Source of the DNA: Panulirus ornatus
Taxonomy: Eukaryota > Arthropoda > Malacostraca > Decapoda > Palinuridae
Length of the DNA stretch: 64,000 nt
NCBI RefSeq assembly: GCF_036320965.1
Contig: NC_092231.1
Coordinates: 26,598,894-26,662,893, forward strand
Direction of reading: 5' to 3'
Shown: positions 62,813 through 64,000 of the stretch, piece after piece
Numbering within the stretch: the stretch's first letter is position 1
Layout: every line of letters begins with the position of its first letter
Notes under the pieces: model-generated
The model's input: only the letters and a program-made list of their open reading frames with translations
Told to the model about the DNA's origin: nothing
Databases searched by the model: none
Made by a program: the position numbers and the translations under genes

Positions 62813-62824
62813 TATACTTATGTA
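62813..62824. repeat. 12-bp target-site duplication, right copy
   Basis: tatacttatgta, matching 59914-59925. Confidence 0.85.
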
Positions 62825-63445
62825 TATCTCTCCTTTTAAGCCATGTATTCCAAATCACCAGTTCTTTTGCAGCACACAAATCTACAAGCTCTTCACCATT
62901 TCCATTTACAACACTGAACACCCCCATGTAAACCAGTTATACCCTCAACTGCTACTTTAATTCCCTTTGCCTTCAAATCACCCATCACTATAACCTGGTC
63001 TCATGCATCAAAACTGCTAACCCACTCACTGAGCTGCTCCCAAAACACTTGCCTCTCATAATCTTTCTTCTCATGACCAGTTGCATAGGCATCAATAATC
63101 ACCCATCTCTCTCCATCCACTTTCAGTTTTACCCATATCAATCTAGAGTTTATTTTCATACATCCTATTACACACTCCTACAACTCCCGCTTCAGGAGTC
63201 GTGTTACTCCTTCCTTTGCTCGTCCTCTCACCAACCTCTGACTTTACTCCTAAGACATTCCCAAACCACTCTTCCCCTTTACCCTTGAGCTTCGTTTCAC
63301 TCAGAGCCAAAACATCCAGGTTCCCTTCCTCAAAATACTACTTCTCTCTCCTTCTTTCTCATCTTGGTTACATCCACACACATTTAGACACCCCAATCTG
63401 AGCCTTCGAGGAGGATGAGCATTCCCAGCATGACTCCTTCTGTTT
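62813..63445 (-). mobile_element. Older RTE-like LINE, 5' part (endonuclease start)
   Basis: Continuation of the 57195-59925 element past the insertion. On the minus strand: ALSETKLKGKGEEWFG (about 63255-63305), KLKVDGERWVIIDAYATGHEKKD (about 63060-63130), VMGDLKAK (about 62965-62990), then a broken region to KERYT at 62830. GDLNA has become GDLKA, and stops interrupt the frame. The 5' boundary is uncertain, around 63445. Confidence 0.8.
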
Positions 63446-63477
63446 CCCCTTCCACAACCCACTCCACATCAAATCTT

Positions 63478-64000
63478 GTCAGGCCATTTTCAGTGTGTCC
63501 ACACTCTCCCTTTCTTTTGTGCTATTAAACGCTGACCTCCTCTGAACATTCCTTAATGCACCCAAAACCTTAGCCCCTTCTCCTAACCCATAACTCACCT
63601 CAGCCTCCATGGTGTCATTGACTGCTATTTCCAATTGTAAGTATCTAAAGCTCTCCACTTCCTCAAGGTCATCCCTATTCAAACTTGCTCATAAACCATC
63701 CTGTCTTATCTCCCTTCTGTGCCTTCATACCCTTACTTTTGTTCACATTTCCCTCAGCTTTTTTTTTTTTTGCACTCTCTAAAACTCAGTTCTTGTCATT
63801 TGCTATTGGAGTTCATTTCTGTAGTCCACTACCAAATGTGTTTCATCTACAAACAACTAATCCACCTTCCTTGATCACCATTGTACAGCATACCATAGAT
63901 GCATCCCTCCTTCTAAAACTATATCATACCTCTCTCTCACCGCCTCTACCATCGGAAGATTAAACAACTGTGGTGACATCACACATCCTTTATGTAGACT
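63478..64000 (-). mobile_element. Diverged RTE-like LINE reverse transcriptase fragment (runs off the window)
   Basis: On the minus strand: the LRRG-type MDVTSP region at the far end (gtggtgacatcacacatcc, about 63970-63990), KVRVCEGTEGR-type text, then VESFRYLQLEIAVNDTMEAEVSY and GEGAKVLGALRNVQRRS (63530-63660). It is truncated after 'TKERESVDTLKMA'. It is clearly older and less similar than neighbouring copies. Confidence 0.75.

Overview
This is eukaryotic nuclear DNA, most likely from an arthropod and probably a decapod crustacean. The evidence is spliced coding exons of a Bruno/CELF RNA-binding protein gene of insect/crustacean type, very dense dinucleotide microsatellites, many long minisatellites, and abundant RTE-like, Jockey-like and Tc1/mariner-like transposon remains. 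No bacterial operon, rRNA gene, CRISPR array or viral gene was seen. Species assignment is inference.

Only one host gene can be supported: a CELF (bruno-3-like) gene on the + strand. One exon (43288-43367) carries the RNP1 part of RRM2. The next (54080-54238) carries the end of RRM2 and the start of the linker. They are in phase and separated by a 10.7 kb intron full of transposons. The following exon must lie beyond 64000, and earlier exons were not found, so most of the window is probably intron or upstream flank of this gene. A promoter-like cluster (TATA, YY1, ETS, CRE and E-box motifs within 75 bp) lies at 16880-16952.

Layout. 1-21 kb: mostly single-copy DNA holding minisatellites (21, 27, 34, 35, 37 and 40 bp units), microsatellites, two tRNA-derived SINEs, a fold-back element at 12.5 kb and the promoter-like cluster. 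21-27 kb: decayed RTE-like LINEs, a second LINE type and a 310 bp palindrome. 27-35 kb: more minisatellites and a LINE with twin-priming geometry. 35.9-39 kb: a decayed Jockey-like LINE on the minus strand. 39-43 kb: a LINE scrap and two arrays, one telomere-like. 43-64 kb: the CELF exons, young and old RTE-like LINE copies, and a dead Tc1/mariner copy.

The dominant system is one RTE-like LINE family with at least 15 fragments of different ages. Young copies are near-identical. A short non-autonomous element shares the LINE's 3' core and both sit against long (TA)n tracts, which suggests a LINE/SINE pair using the same 3' recognition signal. The clearest event is a young LINE (59926-62812) inserted into an older one (57195-63445), with a 12 bp target-site duplication and a poly(A) tail. 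Most long open frames in the window are translations of tandem repeats and are not genes.
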